Positions 8,778 to 16,790 of a DNA stretch of 64,000 bases are shown here, piece after piece (the first letter of the stretch is position 1; every line of letters starts with the position of its first letter). Below the pieces are notes generated by a model. It worked only from the letters and a program-made list of their open reading frames with translations, was not told where the DNA came from and ran no database searches. Source of the stretch: JBILXY01 sp044378055 (GTDB taxonomy: Bacteria > Patescibacteriota > JACMRA01). The translations under genes were made by a program, and so were the position numbers. The stretch spans positions 34,410 through 98,409 of the forward strand of contig JBILXY010000001.1 of the NCBI GenBank assembly GCA_044378055.1, given 5' to 3'.

Positions 8778-8872
8778 AATTTCAAAATCTTTTTGACAAG
8801 CACTGGTATTTTAGCAACCTTAATTATTGCTTGCCAAGAGTGTAAAATTTTTTTAAGCTGGGAACATACTGC

Positions 8873-8901
8873 TTATCAAGAAAGATAATGTTTGGTATAA
8901 T
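8873..8901 (+). promoter_or_regulatory. Probable clpC promoter
   Basis: TTATCA, a 17-nt spacer ending TTTGG, then a consensus TATAAT. About 70 nt of leader precede the clpC ATG. An additional TTGACA lies upstream at about 8793. No convincing CIRCE or CtsR operator was found. Confidence 0.65.
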
Positions 8902-8977
8902 ATAAAAATATAATATTTATTCTTTTTTAGAAAAGTTATCACCATTTATTGGAATAATTTAAATAACCCCGCAACTT

Positions 8978-11524
8978 ATGTCATCACCTTTACCAAAATT
9001 TGATTCCCGAGCTAAAAATGCTTTGGCCGTGGCTCAGCAAATTGCTATTCAATTAGGTCACAACTATATTGGAAGCGAACATGTTCTTTTTGGAATTTTA
9101 TCTCAGCCACAAGGTGATTTACCTTTTCAAATTTCCTTTATGGATAATATGTCTAACCAGGAATTGTTGGAAATTATCCGCAGACAAGGCTTAGAAAGAT
9201 TCCAAAATTACGCTAAGGGCAAAACTGAAACAAATTCTTGGCTTCCAGAAATTACCGAAGAACTTCAACAATGTATTGATTCTGCTTTAAAAGTAGCTGA
9301 AAGTTTTAGCTATAATTACATTGGAATTGAGCATTTGGTATTTGGAATTTTAGACACAAAAAATTCTCATGGAAGGGCTTTGATGAATTTAACCGATAAT
9401 TCCAGCCAAAAATTAAAAGATATTTTGAACTCTTTGTTTATCAGTTACGGCAAAGGCGTAAAAAGCGAGGAAGTACGAAACAATGGTGGGGTTAAAAAAC
9501 CAAAGAGGGGGAAAGATTCAGCATTAGAATTCTTCACCGTAGATTTAAACGCCAAAGTTGCTGCCGAAACTAGTTTTGAATTGGTGGAAAGAGAAAAGGA
9601 AATTGATAGGTTAATTCAAATTTTAAGCAGGAAGTTAAAAAATAATCCTTTGCTATTAGGTGAGCCTGGAGTAGGAAAAACTGCTTTAATTGAAGGTTTA
9701 GCCAAAAGAATTAATAGCGATAAAGTGCCAGACTGGCTTCATGACAAAAGAATTTTATCTTTAGATGTTGGTAATTTAATTGCTGGATCGGTTTTCAGGG
9801 GTGAATTTGAACAACGCGTAAAAGCAATTTTAGAAGAAGTTGTTGAAGCAAAAGATGTTATTTTGTTTATCGATGAAATTCACACCGCTTCAGGTGCTGG
9901 AAGTAGCGGAAACAGTTCAGGCCCAGATTTAATTCAAATGTTAAAACCTGCATTATCTAGGGGTGAAATTAGCATTATTGGGGCTACAACTGAAGATGAG
10001 TATAGAACCATTGTTAAGAAAGACAAAGCTTTTGAAAGGCGTTTCCAGCCAATTCGCTTGGAAGAACCGGATGTTGCTCAGACTATAAATATTTTGCGTG
10101 GGGTTAAAAACATGTATGAAAATTTTCACAATTCAGTTTTTCCAGATGAATTAGTTCCAAAATTAGTAGAGCTAGCCGATAGGTTCGTTCCAGAAAGATA
10201 TTTCCCAGACAAAGCCATAGATTTATTAGACGAATGTTTGGTTCGTTCCAGGATTACAGCTCACGGTGAGGGGCAATTAAATAAAGAGGCTGAAAATAGT
10301 TGGCTTACTGTTGAAAAGCAAATTTTAGATTTAATTAAGCAGAAAAACGAAGCTATTTTGAATCAGAATTTTGAATTGTCTGAAAAGTTTGAAGTTGATC
10401 AACGAGAATTAGAGCAGAAACTAGCTAGTTTAAATGTGCAAAACAAAGAAGCTAAACAAAAAAGTATTGTTACTTTGGAATTAGTTGAAAAAGTTGTTTC
10501 TGAAATTTCTGGGGTTCCAATTGTTAGAATTAGCAATAATGTGTTTACCCAAATTAAAGACATGAAAAAAGCTTTAGATCAGCAAATTTTTGGTCAGGTT
10601 GAAGCTACGGCTGAAATTGCCTCGGCTTTGAAACGCTCTTACGCTGGGGTTTCTCCGCACACTGGGCCGATTGCTTCGTTCTTGTTGCTTGGTCCTACGG
10701 GGGTTGGAAAAACTGAATTAGTAAAAATTCTAACTAAGGAACTATACGGCAATCCAGATAAATATCTGCTTAAAATAGATATGTCTGAATTCCGCGAAAA
10801 ACATTCCATGAGCAGGCTTTTAGGGGCTCCAGCAGGTTATGTAGGTTACGACGACGCTCCCCAATTGACTGAATTTTTAAGGAAAAAACCTTATTCAGTA
10901 ATTTTGTTCGATGAAATTGAAAAAGCTCATCCTGAAGTTATGAATATTTTGCTTCAAATGTTGGAAGATGGTAAAATAACCGATTCAAAAGGGGTTAGTG
11001 TGAATTGTAAGAACGCTTTAATTTTCTTAACCAGCAATTTAGGTAAAAATCAGTTAAACAAGTTCGCTGCTAAATTTGGATTCACCGATTTCACAGATCA
11101 GGAAGAGGAAGATTATATAAGCTTGAAAAAACAAGTAATGGATACAGTGGAAAGAACCATTAAGCCAGAAATATTAGGCAGAATGACCGGAAAAGTTGTG
11201 TTCAGACCAATTTCAAAGTCTGTACTACACCAAATTATTTCCAAAGAACTTGGTTTGCTTCAAAGCCATCTTCTAAAACAAGGTAGAACTGTTTCATTTA
11301 CCGATGAACTTGTTACATTTATTTCCACCAAGGCTACTACAAAATTGGAATATGGGGCTAGAGAAGTTAAAAGTTTAGTTGCAAGAATATTGCAAGATCC
11401 TTTGGCTGAATTCTTGCTAGATCATCCAACAACCATGAATTTGGTAGTAGATTTGAAAGGCGGGGAAATTAAGGTAAAAGCCAAAAAAATTGAAGTTCAG
11501 GTTCCTGTAGCCAAGGAGGCGTAA
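8978..11524 (+). CDS. clpC: ATP-dependent Clp protease ATP-binding subunit (ClpC/ClpA type)
   Basis: An AAA+ unfoldase of 848 aa that feeds proteins to ClpP. It has two Clp-N repeats (about residues 5-145, each with GHNYIGSEH / SYNYIGIEH), a first AAA domain with GEPGVGKT and ILFIDEIHT, a short UVR/coiled middle (EKQILDLIKQKNEAILNQNF), a second AAA domain with GPTGVGKT and VILFDEIEKAHPEV, and a D2-small C-terminal domain. Size and order fit ClpC. There is no Shine-Dalgarno at the ATG. The DUF4145-like gene starts 3 nt after its stop, its Shine-Dalgarno lying in the last clpC codons. ClpP is not in the window. Confidence 0.95.
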   Translation: MSSPLPKFDSRAKNALAVAQQIAIQLGHNYIGSEHVLFGILSQPQGDLPFQISFMDNMSNQELLEIIRRQGLERFQNYAKGKTETNSWLPEITEELQQCIDSALKVAESFSYNYIGIEHLVFGILDTKNSHGRALMNLTDNSSQKLKDILNSLFISYGKGVKSEEVRNNGGVKKPKRGKDSALEFFTVDLNAKVAAETSFELVEREKEIDRLIQILSRKLKNNPLLLGEPGVGKTALIEGLAKRINSDKVPDWLHDKRILSLDVGNLIAGSVFRGEFEQRVKAILEEVVEAKDVILFIDEIHTASGAGSSGNSSGPDLIQMLKPALSRGEISIIGATTEDEYRTIVKKDKAFERRFQPIRLEEPDVAQTINILRGVKNMYENFHNSVFPDELVPKLVELADRFVPERYFPDKAIDLLDECLVRSRITAHGEGQLNKEAENSWLTVEKQILDLIKQKNEAILNQNFELSEKFEVDQRELEQKLASLNVQNKEAKQKSIVTLELVEKVVSEISGVPIVRISNNVFTQIKDMKKALDQQIFGQVEATAEIASALKRSYAGVSPHTGPIASFLLLGPTGVGKTELVKILTKELYGNPDKYLLKIDMSEFREKHSMSRLLGAPAGYVGYDDAPQLTEFLRKKPYSVILFDEIEKAHPEVMNILLQMLEDGKITDSKGVSVNCKNALIFLTSNLGKNQLNKFAAKFGFTDFTDQEEEDYISLKKQVMDTVERTIKPEILGRMTGKVVFRPISKSVLHQIISKELGLLQSHLLKQGRTVSFTDELVTFISTKATTKLEYGAREVKSLVARILQDPLAEFLLDHPTTMNLVVDLKGGEIKVKAKKIEVQVPVAKEA

Positions 11525-11527
11525 GAT

Positions 11528-12262
11528 ATGTCACTAACAAAATTTGTAACAATTAAAATTAATAGCTATCTTCCGTTTGGTTCCCAAGCAGAACATATGT
11601 ATAGAGATGGTGCATTAGATAAGCATGCTGATCAGTGCCCGATTTGCTCTAAATCTGTCTCGCCAGAATTTATATACTCAGCTTTGCATCCTTCAAATGG
11701 AAATATGGAAGTTGTCTATAGATGCACAGACAAAGAATGTTCGAGTTTTTTTGTCGGATATTTTGAAAGAGATGCTCAAATCGTGGGCCGAAATATGTTC
11801 GGCTATAAACTGATTAGATCAGCACCTAAAAGTTTTGAAAGTAGAGAATTTAGTGAAGAAATAATGGAGGTTTCTTCTGAGTTTGTTGAAATTTACAATC
11901 AAGCAACCGAGGCCGAAAATATAAACTTAAATAAAATTGCTGGAGTTGGATATAGAAAAGCTTTAGAATTTCTGATAAAGGATTACTGTACTTTGGATAA
12001 AACTGAGACTGAAATAGAGAAGATAATGAATAAGCAACTTTCGAAAGTCATTGAAGAAGATTTACAAGATCCAAAAATAACTAAATTCGCAAAAAAAGCG
12101 GTATGGCTGGGTAATGATGAGACGCATTACGTGAGAAAATGGCAAGACAAAGACATTTCCGACCTGAAAGTTTTAATTGAAATCGTGGTGAACCTTATCG
12201 ATATGAATCTTAAAGCCAAAAAACTAGAAGAGTCAATGAATGTCAGCTTGCCCGAAAAGTAA
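11528..12262 (+). CDS. DUF4145-like protein with N-terminal zinc-ribbon-like motif
   Basis: A 244-aa protein with CPICSKSVSPE and a second Cys pair (YRCTDKEC) near residues 36-75, forming a likely zinc ribbon. A helical C-terminal region has GVGYRKALEFLIKDYC and a NDETHY segment typical of DUF4145 proteins. Such domains accompany restriction and defence proteins in many bacteria, though the exact role is unknown. A good Shine-Dalgarno (AGGAGG within the clpC end) precedes the ATG, unlike its housekeeping neighbours. It is wedged between clpC and folD, which looks like a later insertion. Confidence 0.7.
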   Translation: MSLTKFVTIKINSYLPFGSQAEHMYRDGALDKHADQCPICSKSVSPEFIYSALHPSNGNMEVVYRCTDKECSSFFVGYFERDAQIVGRNMFGYKLIRSAPKSFESREFSEEIMEVSSEFVEIYNQATEAENINLNKIAGVGYRKALEFLIKDYCTLDKTETEIEKIMNKQLSKVIEEDLQDPKITKFAKKAVWLGNDETHYVRKWQDKDISDLKVLIEIVVNLIDMNLKAKKLEESMNVSLPEK

Positions 12263-12264
12263 AC

Positions 12265-13179
12265 TTGGTCTACAACTATTTTGTGCCACAGATATTTGAT
12301 AACACAAAGCTGAAATCTGAACTGAAAGATCAACTGATCTCAAAAATAGCTAGATTAAAACTAGAGCAAAAACTTAATTTGAAGCTTCATATAGTGTTAA
12401 TTGGGGATAATTTAAGTTCGGTAAAATATGTTAATTTGAAGAAAAAAATTGGTGCTGAAATTGGGGTTGAAGTTGTGATTCATAAATATTCTGGAGAGGA
12501 AAAAGACATCCACTTTCAGCTTGAAAAATTGCTGGAGAAAGTAAATAATTCTAAAGAAAATTATGAAGGTCTTATTTTTCAACTGCCATTAGCTTCAGAA
12601 TTTCAAATATATTTAGATCAAGTAAATGAATATTCTGACATAGATTTGTTATCTAATAAATGGGCTATTTTGTTGAATAAAGGAATTTTATGGCCAACAG
12701 TTCAAGCCATTCAGCTTTGTTTATACGAAATCATATCCAATAAATTTGAAGAAAATATTATTAATTTAAAAGGGAAGACCGTAGCTGTTGTGGGGCAGGG
12801 GGTGTTGGTTGGTACACCTGTTTTGAACTGGCTTACTAAAACAGAAGCTACCATCATTTCAATAAACAAAGACACAGAAAATCCAGAACAATTAACAAAG
12901 CAAGCCGACATTTTAATTTCAGGAGTAGGTGTTCCAAAATTAATTAATTCAAGTTGGATAAAGCCAGGAGCTATTCTGATTGACGCTGGTACTAGTGATG
13001 TTCAAGGAAGCTTGCAAGGCGATATTGACGCGGCAAATTTACCAGAAAATTCCATACTCTGCCCAAGCCCAGGCGGAATTGGCCCAATTACAGTGCTTTC
13101 ACTTTTTTGGAATGTATTACGATTAGCGAAAATAAAAAAGTCTCTAATATCAGCTAGAGACTTAATATCGAGGAGTTAA
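12265..13179 (+). CDS. folD: Methylenetetrahydrofolate dehydrogenase/cyclohydrolase
   Basis: FolD interconverts 5,10-methylene-THF and 10-formyl-THF with NAD(P). Recognisable are the catalytic Lys region (IGDNLSSVKYVNLKKK), FQLPL, the nucleotide-binding VVGQGVLVGTPV and the C-terminal PGGIGPITV signature. At 304 aa it is near normal length. The only full-length start is TTG 12265, 2 nt after the previous stop, with no strong Shine-Dalgarno. The natural start region may have been altered when the DUF4145-like gene was placed upstream. The N-terminal helix aligns with other FolD, so little is missing. Confidence 0.9.
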   Translation: MVYNYFVPQIFDNTKLKSELKDQLISKIARLKLEQKLNLKLHIVLIGDNLSSVKYVNLKKKIGAEIGVEVVIHKYSGEEKDIHFQLEKLLEKVNNSKENYEGLIFQLPLASEFQIYLDQVNEYSDIDLLSNKWAILLNKGILWPTVQAIQLCLYEIISNKFEENIINLKGKTVAVVGQGVLVGTPVLNWLTKTEATIISINKDTENPEQLTKQADILISGVGVPKLINSSWIKPGAILIDAGTSDVQGSLQGDIDAANLPENSILCPSPGGIGPITVLSLFWNVLRLAKIKKSLISARDLISRS

Positions 13180-13255
13180 TTCGATAACCTAATAACTTTA
13201 CTGTATTTTCAGATTGTCAAAAATACTCTGATCAAGTTAATATATATTTATTAAA

Positions 13256-14239
13256 ATGCCAGCCCAAGATTTCAAGGAAACTATAAAAAATCTACCCTTA
13301 AAACCTGGGGTTTATCGTTTTTATGATAATAATGAAGGTTTGTTATATATTGGAAAGGCCAAGAATTTAAAAAACAGGGTTTCCAGTTATTTTCAAGAAG
13401 GAAGGCCAAAGAATCAGCGCTTAACATTGATGATCAGCCGAATTTCCAGAATTGAATACACCGTTGTTGCTTCGGAAAAAGAAAGCTTAATTTTGGAAGC
13501 GAATTTAATTCACAATCTTCAGCCAAAATATAACATTTTATTAAAAGACGATAAAAGTTATGTTTATATAAGAATAACTAACGATGTAATTCCGGGTATT
13601 TTTATTGTTCGAAAAAAGTATGACCCAGCCAGTTTGTATTTTGGGCCTTACACCAAACAAGGCAGTATTTATAACACTTTACGAACTTTACGCACCATAT
13701 TTCCCTATTGTCAGGAAAAAACTCCTCAAAATAGGCCATGCAGTTACTATGGCATTAAACAGTGCGATGGAATTTGCGTTGGCAAAGAAAGTTTAGCAGA
13801 TTATTCCCAGAAAATTGAACAAATTAAATTGGTTTTAGAAGGAAAAACTGAATTAGTAGAAAAATTTATTAGTGGCAAAATTGCCTCCGCCGTGGAAAAT
13901 TCTAACTATGCCTTAGCTGCCATGTGGCGTGATAGATTAACAACTTTGAAAGAAGCAATTGGAACCCAAAAAATTATTTTACCAAAACCTACCGATCTAG
14001 ACATGATAACCTTGGTGGTAAGAACAGACGCTGAAGGACTGGAATTAGGCTCGGTTTTTGTGCAAAATATTAGAGATGGAAAATTAATTAATGTAGCTAA
14101 TTATATTCTGGCTGGAAGTGGACAAACTGAAGACAACAGTGAACTGGCCGAAGAATTTTTACAACGCTTTTTCCAAAGTTATTACATAATGAATACCGAC
14201 AAAGCCCCAGTTTTGTTACAGGCTTTCAAAACCAACTAA
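13256..14239 (+). CDS. uvrC: UvrC excinuclease, N-terminal half (gene interrupted)
   Basis: N-terminal part of the nucleotide excision repair nuclease. It contains the GIY-YIG domain (LPLKPGVYRFYD, LLYIGKAKNLKNRV), the Cys cluster region (FPYCQEKTPQNRPCSYY, QCDGICVG), a UVR motif (about 200-235) and the start of the middle domain (SELAEEFLQRFFQSYYI). The reading frame then runs into foreign sequence: its last 7 codons and TAA lie inside a ~370-nt insert. The missing half continues at 14592/14610. Catalytic residues for the 3' incision are present, so the fragment could work if it associates with the C-terminal product. A promoter TTGTCA-N17-TTAATA lies upstream. Confidence 0.92.
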   Translation: MPAQDFKETIKNLPLKPGVYRFYDNNEGLLYIGKAKNLKNRVSSYFQEGRPKNQRLTLMISRISRIEYTVVASEKESLILEANLIHNLQPKYNILLKDDKSYVYIRITNDVIPGIFIVRKKYDPASLYFGPYTKQGSIYNTLRTLRTIFPYCQEKTPQNRPCSYYGIKQCDGICVGKESLADYSQKIEQIKLVLEGKTELVEKFISGKIASAVENSNYALAAMWRDRLTTLKEAIGTQKIILPKPTDLDMITLVVRTDAEGLELGSVFVQNIRDGKLINVANYILAGSGQTEDNSELAEEFLQRFFQSYYIMNTDKAPVLLQAFKTN

Positions 14240-14324
14240 AACCAATTTTACTTGCGCGAAATTAAAAAATATGTAAGAACCATTTATTCCTATAGTTTTT
14301 TTACAAGGATAAAGGGAAATTTCT

Positions 14325-14531
14325 ATGTCTTTCTTTGATGTTGAAACAATCGAGGTAGGGGATTTAGTAACGGTTGAGAGATGTTTGAAGCTGCCAAATA
14401 AAATAGGAGTTTATTCAGGAGAATGTGAAGTAGCTGGATGGATGCTGATTTGTTGCAACACGGATCCAACTATTCAAGTTTGTGTTCCTAAAAGCATTGT
14501 TACTTTTTATCAAAAAAGATTTAAGAAGTAA
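14325..14531 (+). CDS. Small protein inside uvrC insertion, 68 aa
   Basis: An unrecognised 68-aa protein, MSFFDVETIEVGDLVTVERC at the start. It is beta-rich with four Cys (including ICCN), and looks like a small SH3/KOW-like barrel (GDLVTV near residue 12, GVYSGECEVAGW). The upstream AAAGGG about 8 nt from the ATG could be a Shine-Dalgarno. It is the only gene within the element that breaks uvrC, hence a cargo gene of that element. It is followed by an imperfect hairpin and a T-run. No function can be given. Confidence 0.6.
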   Translation: MSFFDVETIEVGDLVTVERCLKLPNKIGVYSGECEVAGWMLICCNTDPTIQVCVPKSIVTFYQKRFKK

Positions 14532-14540
14532 TTTTATAAT

Positions 14541-14573
14541 AAAGGTCTCGTTTTTTAATGGGGCTTGCTTTTT
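14541..14573 (+). terminator. Probable terminator of the uvrC-insert gene
   Basis: AAGgTCTC-gttttttaat-GGGGCTT forms a bulged stem with G-U pairs, followed by GCTTTTT. Confidence 0.45.
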
Positions 14574-14609
14574 GCCTGAATTTAGTTATTACTTGATTAT
14601 AAACTAAAT

Positions 14610-15719
14610 ATGGAAGATTTAACAATCCCAGAAACCAAAGATTTACTGCATAGCCAAGCAGGTTTAACAAGGATTAATCTTAATTCTGCTCAAAAAGATA
14701 GTCTTTCCCAGCTTTCTGGTACTGAAGTTTATTTACGAAATGTGATGCAGGAAAACCAAATGGAAATTTCCCAGTTACAAGATTTAGCCAAGCAAAATGC
14801 TTTTATTTATCTTCAACGGCAGCAATTGGGTCAGAAATTAAATATTTTTGAAGAGAATAATTTGTATGTTACTTTGGTTGAAATTCAACATAAACTTGGT
14901 CTGAAAAAAGTTCCTAGAAGAATAGAATGTTATGATATTTCTCATCTTTCGGGTAAATTTGTTTATGGATCAATGGTGGTTTTTAAAGACGGAAGGCCTT
15001 CCAGTAAAGATTATAGATTGTTCAAAACCAAGGAACAAAACGACGATTTTGCAAACCACAAAGAAGTATTAACCCGTAGAATAAAAAAATATTTTGAATT
15101 TCAGGAAAAGATAGATTTTAAGTTTAATGGTGGATTGGCTCCAGATGGTGTCGCTCCAGATTTGTCCGGCCAAGATATGTCTCAACAAGAAATGTCCATT
15201 CGCGATATGTCCATCCTTGATATGTCCATCCGCGATGGACGCTACGGTGGTGAGGTGTTGAACACGAACGGTAAAGTTAATCCTTGGGAATTACCAGATT
15301 TAATTATTGTGGACGGTGGTAAAGGGCAGTTAAGTTCAGACGAAATGGTGCTTGCTGAATTTAACTTACTTGGAAAAATTGAAATTTGTTCCTTGGCTAA
15401 AAAAGAGGAAGAGGTTTTTTTGCCGAACCAAACCGACCCAGTTTTGCTGGAAGGGCAGGCCAGGTTTATGGTTCAACGCATCCGCGACGAAGCTCACCGT
15501 TTTGCCATTACAAGTAATAGAAACGCCAGACTTAAAACTGCCTCAAAAAGCCAACTAGATGATATTGCAGGAATTGGCCCTGTAACCAAACAAAAACTTT
15601 TAAGTACCTTTGGTTCGGTAACCGAAATTGCCACTGCCATAGATAAAAACCCAGAGTTAATACATGAACTTGTTGGGGCAAGTGTTTTTTCCAAATTGAA
15701 GAAATTTTTTGGGGTTTAG
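14610..15719 (+). CDS. uvrC: UvrC excinuclease, C-terminal half (gene interrupted)
   Basis: Second part of the split uvrC. The frame is open back to a TAG at 14583; the first ATG is 14610. It carries the RNase H-like endonuclease for the 5' incision (RIECYDISHLSG with Asp, VVFKDGRPSSKDYRLF, PDLIIVDGGKGQLSS, IRDEAHRFAITSNR with His) and a C-terminal helix-hairpin-helix region (LDDIAGIGPVTKQKLLSTFG). Between the endonuclease strands (about residues 177-213) is an in-frame insertion of five-residue repeats (DMSIR-type) from a palindromic DNA repeat. The active-site motifs are intact. Whether it is translated from its own ATG, or is a decaying fragment, cannot be told. Confidence 0.92.
   Translation: MEDLTIPETKDLLHSQAGLTRINLNSAQKDSLSQLSGTEVYLRNVMQENQMEISQLQDLAKQNAFIYLQRQQLGQKLNIFEENNLYVTLVEIQHKLGLKKVPRRIECYDISHLSGKFVYGSMVVFKDGRPSSKDYRLFKTKEQNDDFANHKEVLTRRIKKYFEFQEKIDFKFNGGLAPDGVAPDLSGQDMSQQEMSIRDMSILDMSIRDGRYGGEVLNTNGKVNPWELPDLIIVDGGKGQLSSDEMVLAEFNLLGKIEICSLAKKEEEVFLPNQTDPVLLEGQARFMVQRIRDEAHRFAITSNRNARLKTASKSQLDDIAGIGPVTKQKLLSTFGSVTEIATAIDKNPELIHELVGASVFSKLKKFFGV
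15167..15245. repeat. 15-nt tandem repeats ending in a GTAGC-type hairpin, inside uvrC
   Basis: Units of the form GATATGTCCATCCGC repeat about four times with variation. They are translated in frame as D-M-S-I-R/L pentapeptides. The last unit forms GTCCATC-CGC-GATGGAC followed by GCTAC (15224-15245). Read on the minus strand this is GTAGC plus a 7-bp stem and 3-nt loop, the same geometry as the elements at 23004 and 63421. Confidence 0.75.
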
Positions 15720-15800
15720 CGAGCGCCTTTTAGCATTCTCTTGACTGACAGATATTAATAAGCTTCAGTAAAATAGTTCCACTTTATATATTCTAAAGTT

Positions 15801-15992
15801 ATGGTAAAGGGGCTGGCAGAAAGAATTTGGGAATTACTTTCCCTTGAAAATTTAACTGATCAACAAAGATTGGTGAAATTACGGTTCGAGTATTGGGGGC
15901 TAGTAAGCATTGAAGAATCAATTGACCCAGCTTTCAATAAATTAAAACAAAGGTTTTTAGAAGAAAAAGAAGCAGAAAAAGATAGTTTGTAA
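15801..15992 (+). CDS. Small helical protein, 63 aa
   Basis: An unrecognised, charged, all-helical protein (MVKGLAERIWELLSLENL, ending LEEKEAEKDSL). There is no signal or membrane segment. The region upstream contains TTGACT and an A/T-rich TATATTCTAAAGTT directly before the ATG, more like the leaderless host style than the Shine-Dalgarno style. It is followed by a good terminator. It sits in a run of three tiny genes between uvrC and the ABC transporter. Coding status is supported by composition and the terminator only. Confidence 0.55.
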   Translation: MVKGLAERIWELLSLENLTDQQRLVKLRFEYWGLVSIEESIDPAFNKLKQRFLEEKEAEKDSL

Positions 15993-16005
15993 CAAATTTC
16001 CACAG

Positions 16006-16040
16006 GTCTCACTTAACACATTCAAGAGTGAGGCTTTTTT
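16006..16040 (+). terminator. Terminator of the 63-aa gene
   Basis: GTCTCACT pairs with AGTGAGGC (8 bp, one G-U) around a 13-nt loop, followed by T6. Confidence 0.75.
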
Positions 16041-16173
16041 CATGTTGTAAAAGATTTATAGTGTATTAAGTTTTTTAAGACAGAAAGATGTCTTTGTGTT
16101 TTGAAGTAAGATTGACATTGCACATTTAACTTGATAATAGTGAATTATTCTTTATAAGAAAAGGTTAATAAAA

Positions 16174-16428
16174 ATGGCTCATAATTTCCCAGAAGGTTAT
16201 CCTAAAGAATGGATTGAGGCTGAAGAAGATATGCCACCAGATTGGTATATTGCATTTGCTTTATCGGGAGATAATAACATTTCAGATAAGATTTTGAAAC
16301 AAGATTTGTCCACAAGGTTTCCAGAATTATCGGAAGACGCAATTAACGATGCTGTCACCCTTGGAAAGAATCGTGTAAAACATTTACTTTCTAACGCAAT
16401 GAATCACACCAATAATCTGTTTGGGTAA
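16174..16428 (+). CDS. Hypothetical protein, 84 aa (SD-type module)
   Basis: An unrecognised acidic protein: a Trp/Pro-rich N-terminus (FPEGYPKEWIEAEEDMPPDW), then helices (LSEDAINDAVTLGKNRVKHL). AAAAGG about 8 nt upstream of the ATG serves as a weak Shine-Dalgarno. A leader precedes it, with TTGACA at about 16111 as a possible -35 box. It is followed immediately by a GTGAGGCTTTTT-type hairpin. It is a monocistronic small unit like its neighbours. No function assigned. Confidence 0.6.
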   Translation: MAHNFPEGYPKEWIEAEEDMPPDWYIAFALSGDNNISDKILKQDLSTRFPELSEDAINDAVTLGKNRVKHLLSNAMNHTNNLFG

Positions 16429-16437
16429 TTTAAAAAA

Positions 16438-16469
16438 GTCCTCCTCCAAATTCTGAGTGAGGCTTTTTC
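16438..16469 (+). terminator. Probable terminator of the 84-aa gene
   Basis: GTCCTCCTCC...GAGTGAGGC makes an imperfect stem followed by a long T-rich run. The right half is nearly identical to the terminator at 16006-16040. Confidence 0.5.
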
Positions 16470-16598
16470 TTTTTTCTCATAAATATTATAATTTTAAAGG
16501 AAGTTTTGTTTGCCTGCTAAAACTTAAAACTTATTTTTATTGACATAATCCACCTCAAGACTTTTATACAAATTAGTTTTGGAAGTGGAGCAATTATT

Positions 16599-16703
16599 AT
16601 GACTATTCTAAGTGAACCACCTGTTGAGGTTACTGGTCAACAAGAAGATTCCACCTCGCTCGGTGGATTTTTAGAAATTCCAGCGGGAGAAAATTGTGTA
16701 TAA
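16599..16703 (+). CDS. 34-aa peptide gene (SD-type module)
   Basis: A very short ORF with a strong Shine-Dalgarno (GGAG, 8 nt before the ATG), an upstream TTGACA/TATACA pair (19-nt spacer) and a perfect terminator 10 nt after the stop. All of these argue that it is expressed. The peptide is acidic at the N-terminus (MTILSEPPVEVTGQQED) and ends in GGFLEIPAGENCV. The Gly-Gly followed by a short tail ending Cys-Val resembles a leader/core arrangement of a small modified peptide, but no processing enzyme lies nearby. It could also be a decayed fragment. Confidence 0.5.
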   Translation: MTILSEPPVEVTGQQEDSTSLGGFLEIPAGENCV

Positions 16704-16713
16704 TTTTTTAGAA

Positions 16714-16746
16714 GTCTCATTAATATTTTGCAATGAGACTTTTTTT
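16714..16746 (+). terminator. Terminator of the 34-aa gene
   Basis: GTCTCATT...AATGAGAC, a perfect 8-bp stem with a 10-nt loop, followed by T7. Confidence 0.8.
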
Positions 16747-16790
16747 AATGCTTGACACTTTGCTAAACAAGCACTACGCCGGAAGTTATT

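Larger units (their letters stand above)
14219..14591. other. ~373-nt insertion splitting uvrC
   Basis: Removing 14219-14591 rejoins uvrC in frame as P-V-L-L-L-D-Y-K-L-N-M-E, which reads naturally into the second half. The insert holds one small gene with its own promoter-like TTGCGC-N16-TAAGAA, a leader and a weak hairpin. Near the ends are CAGGC (left) and GCCTG (right, 14574-14578) in inverted orientation, and a TTA occurs on both sides. No transposase or intron structure was recognised. The exact boundaries are uncertain by a few bases. Confidence 0.7.

Noticed and set aside
8793..8880. CIRCE or CtsR operator upstream of clpC
   Set aside because: TTAGCA...GAGTG fragments are present, but spacing (about 18 instead of 9) and mismatches do not fit.
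14219..14591. Self-splicing intron in uvrC
   Set aside because: I could not see group I or II core elements, and the insert carries its own promoter-like motif and hairpin. Not excluded, but unsupported.
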